Shown: positions 14,251 to 15,744 of the stretch, in pieces
How positions within the stretch are numbered: the first letter of the stretch is position 1
Layout of the letters: each line of letters opens with the position of its first letter
Origin: Saprospiraceae bacterium
GTDB lineage: Bacteria > Bacteroidota > Bacteroidia > Chitinophagales > Saprospiraceae
DNA: 15,744 bases
Assembly (NCBI GenBank): GCA_007125435.1
Contig: SLDF01000381.1
Location: 1 to 15,744 of the forward strand
Direction: 5' to 3'
Made by a program: the position numbers and the translations under genes
Notes under the pieces: model-generated
Seen by the model: only the letters and a program-made list of their open reading frames with translations
What the model was told of the DNA's origin: nothing
Databases searched by the model: none

Positions 14251-15744
14251 TTAAAAGTCAACACCAAGAGAAAAATGGAACCGAGGTCTGAGCAGTGTCT
14301 TGGTTTCAAATCCCCAAGCATAGTCTACTCGGGCAAAATATCCGAAAATCATCGTTCTTATCCCTACACCATAACCCATGACAATAGGGTCTCTGAAATA
14401 ATTTACACGCACAAAAATCGAGTTGTTCTCTATCTCTAGTGTGTTGATGGGGTTGTTGACATCGAATGGTGATCGACCTTGCCATGCCGTGCCCGCATCG
14501 GCAAAACCCACGACCTGAAAATGCCTGATGAAATTAGATCGTATAGGCCTGTTGTATAAATATTTAAATATTGGTATTCTCAACTCTGCATTGACAAGCG
14601 CAAAAGAACTTCCATTACGAATTCCGGGATCAAAGCCACGAACACTCGGGGCTAAGGTTTGTAGTGCAAACTCATCGCCCGGAGGTAGAGGAATATTATC
14701 ATTGAAGTTAGGCACTATCGTATTGTCAGATCCTCCCAGTAAGTAAAGTATCTTTTCTGAGCCAAAAGAAGTAGCTCCTGCCGCTCTTACAGCAAAAACT
14801 GAATGCCTCAGCAACTGTATATAGTGTCTGGCATCAAAGCCAATAATGGTCATAAGGCCTTCACCCAAATTAAAATTAAAGTCATCTAAAAACTGAATAT
14901 CAAACCGCTTGACCACTTCTCCGAATACTTTATACCTCGTACCACTTAGAATATTTAGATCAATGGGCATGGTATTGTCAAATACATATTCTAGGCGAAG
15001 TCCTGCTCTTTGCTCTACTACCGGTGGCTCCATGAGGGAAATGGGTTCAGTGGCAAGCCTGTTGAACCGATCTTGTCTTAATGTAGCTATAGCTCTTACG
15101 CTGGTAAACACGTCAATGGGGTACCTCAATTGATACTGACCAAGCAGTATTTCCTGTCTATTTCTAAGTATGACGTTGCCGAGAAAGCCTTCAGTATTGT
15201 AATTGGCTCTGCGATAAATGGCATAGCGCTTATTAAGCCGTTTTTTTCTATCATCAAAAAACAAGAAGTATTCAGCGCCATTAAAGGTAGTAGGTATACG
15301 GATACCACCCTCGATTTGGTAGTCCTCCATGAGGTCTTTTACATTGGCTTTGAACAGCAGCCCAAACGGATTATTAAATACGACCTCACCTGTTCCGGCA
15401 TAAGCCTCCAGGCCCTCAAACAAAGGATTGTTATCCATGGTCGTGTTGACATAGTCTAGTCTGAATTTCAGCCGATATGGCGAAATTCTCATGACATTGA
15501 CTTTTTCGAACTTTGGGTCTGGCTGTTTATCTTCTTCTTTCTTTGGTTTTGGTGTAAGTGCATCAGCAACTGAATCTTCCTTTTCACTTTTCTCTGGCTT
15601 TTGGATCTTCATGTCACCAAATGGTGATTGGAAGAAATAGTCTGGGTTAGATTCTTTGATGGTGTCTCGCTGCACCGGTGCTGTTATACTTGGCTTTGAA
15701 GACGTCAGCCTTCCTCTTGATTTAGGTTTGACACGACGACTGAC
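14251..15744 (-). CDS. Omp85/BamA-type outer-membrane barrel, C-terminal part of a larger protein
   Basis: The frame is open to the right window edge (498 codons visible), so the N-terminus is missing; a GTG at 15675 is not the start. Visible order: a Lys/Arg/Ser-rich segment and an acidic-basic linker (about 1-85, with KPEKSEKEDS and PKPKKEEDKQPD), then a beta-barrel with repeated amphipathic strands. Omp85-like signs include EGGIRIPTTFNGAEYFLFFDDRK, the segment SVRGFDPGIRNGSSFALVNAELRIPIF (a version of the xRGF/Y loop followed by the paired strand), FADAGTAW, VMGYGVGIRTMIFGYFARVDYAWGF, and the final strand FHFSLGVDF ending in Phe as needed for BAM recognition. By knowledge of the phylum, such barrels behind a linker often follow a TolB-like PD40 propeller; that part would be off-window (inference). 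Probable role: outer-membrane protein insertion or transport. No POTRA domain is seen in the visible part. Confidence 0.8.
   Translation of the reverse strand, partial: VSRRVKPKSRGRLTSSKPSITAPVQRDTIKESNPDYFFQSPFGDMKIQKPEKSEKEDSVADALTPKPKKEEDKQPDPKFEKVNVMRISPYRLKFRLDYVNTTMDNNPLFEGLEAYAGTGEVVFNNPFGLLFKANVKDLMEDYQIEGGIRIPTTFNGAEYFLFFDDRKKRLNKRYAIYRRANYNTEGFLGNVILRNRQEILLGQYQLRYPIDVFTSVRAIATLRQDRFNRLATEPISLMEPPVVEQRAGLRLEYVFDNTMPIDLNILSGTRYKVFGEVVKRFDIQFLDDFNFNLGEGLMTIIGFDARHYIQLLRHSVFAVRAAGATSFGSEKILYLLGGSDNTIVPNFNDNIPLPPGDEFALQTLAPSVRGFDPGIRNGSSFALVNAELRIPIFKYLYNRPIRSNFIRHFQVVGFADAGTAWQGRSPFDVNNPINTLEIENNSIFVRVNYFRDPIVMGYGVGIRTMIFGYFARVDYAWGFETKTLLRPRFHFSLGVDF

Noticed and set aside
15126..15459. 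Long plus-strand frames opposite the Omp85-type gene
   Set aside because: They are antisense shadows; the minus frame has the consistent barrel pattern and the aromatic C-terminus.

Overview
The window looks like ordinary chromosome from a member of the Bacteroidota, probably near Saprospiria or Cytophagia (the lineage is inference). The clues are: at least two exact matches to the TAnnTTTG promoter -7 box typical of this phylum, one just upstream of a gene start; almost no Shine-Dalgarno sequences; several TTG or ambiguous starts; a lipoprotein with the PorE-like order TPR / PD40 propeller / regulatory domain / OmpA; a HEAT-repeat cyclophilin lipoprotein; and an Omp85-type barrel behind what looks like the linker of a TolB-like propeller protein. 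I see no tRNA, rRNA, CRISPR array, transposase, phage or plasmid gene.

Layout. 1-1333 (minus): a promoter, then an ApbE-like flavin transferase that overlaps by 23 bases the start of a Tat-exported Gfo/Idh/MocA oxidoreductase cut by the left edge. A 42-codon frame precedes and overlaps apbE. 1491-3258 (minus): purN, a small outer-membrane barrel protein, a GC-rich structured repeat and a 96-residue very basic protein of unknown role. 3390-6356 (plus): a promoter, then a periplasmic SGNH hydrolase and an MBOAT acyltransferase, a classic pair for O-acylating an extracellular polymer. 6374-6440: a 16-bp perfect palindrome between convergent genes. 6468-10223 (minus): HEAT-cyclophilin lipoprotein, gcvT and a GbsR/MarR-like regulator in close series. 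10224-10650: an AT-rich divergent region with several inverted repeats. 10651-13856 (plus): a cytoplasmic TPR protein and the PorE-like OmpA lipoprotein, separated by a hairpin. 13870-15744 (minus): an Omp85-type barrel running off the right edge, followed 9 bases later by a DUF1801 protein.

Functionally the window mixes cell-envelope functions (OmpA lipoprotein, two barrels, folding lipoprotein, polymer acylation) with one-carbon and purine housekeeping: gcvT makes methylene-THF and purN uses formyl-THF. No single gene cluster is obviously a new system. The least explained items are the two GC-rich palindromic elements, the 96-residue basic protein, the N-terminal region of the TPR protein, the cytoplasmic-looking ApbE next to a Tat substrate, and the SGNH/MBOAT junction, where two genes lie in one frame split by a single stop codon.
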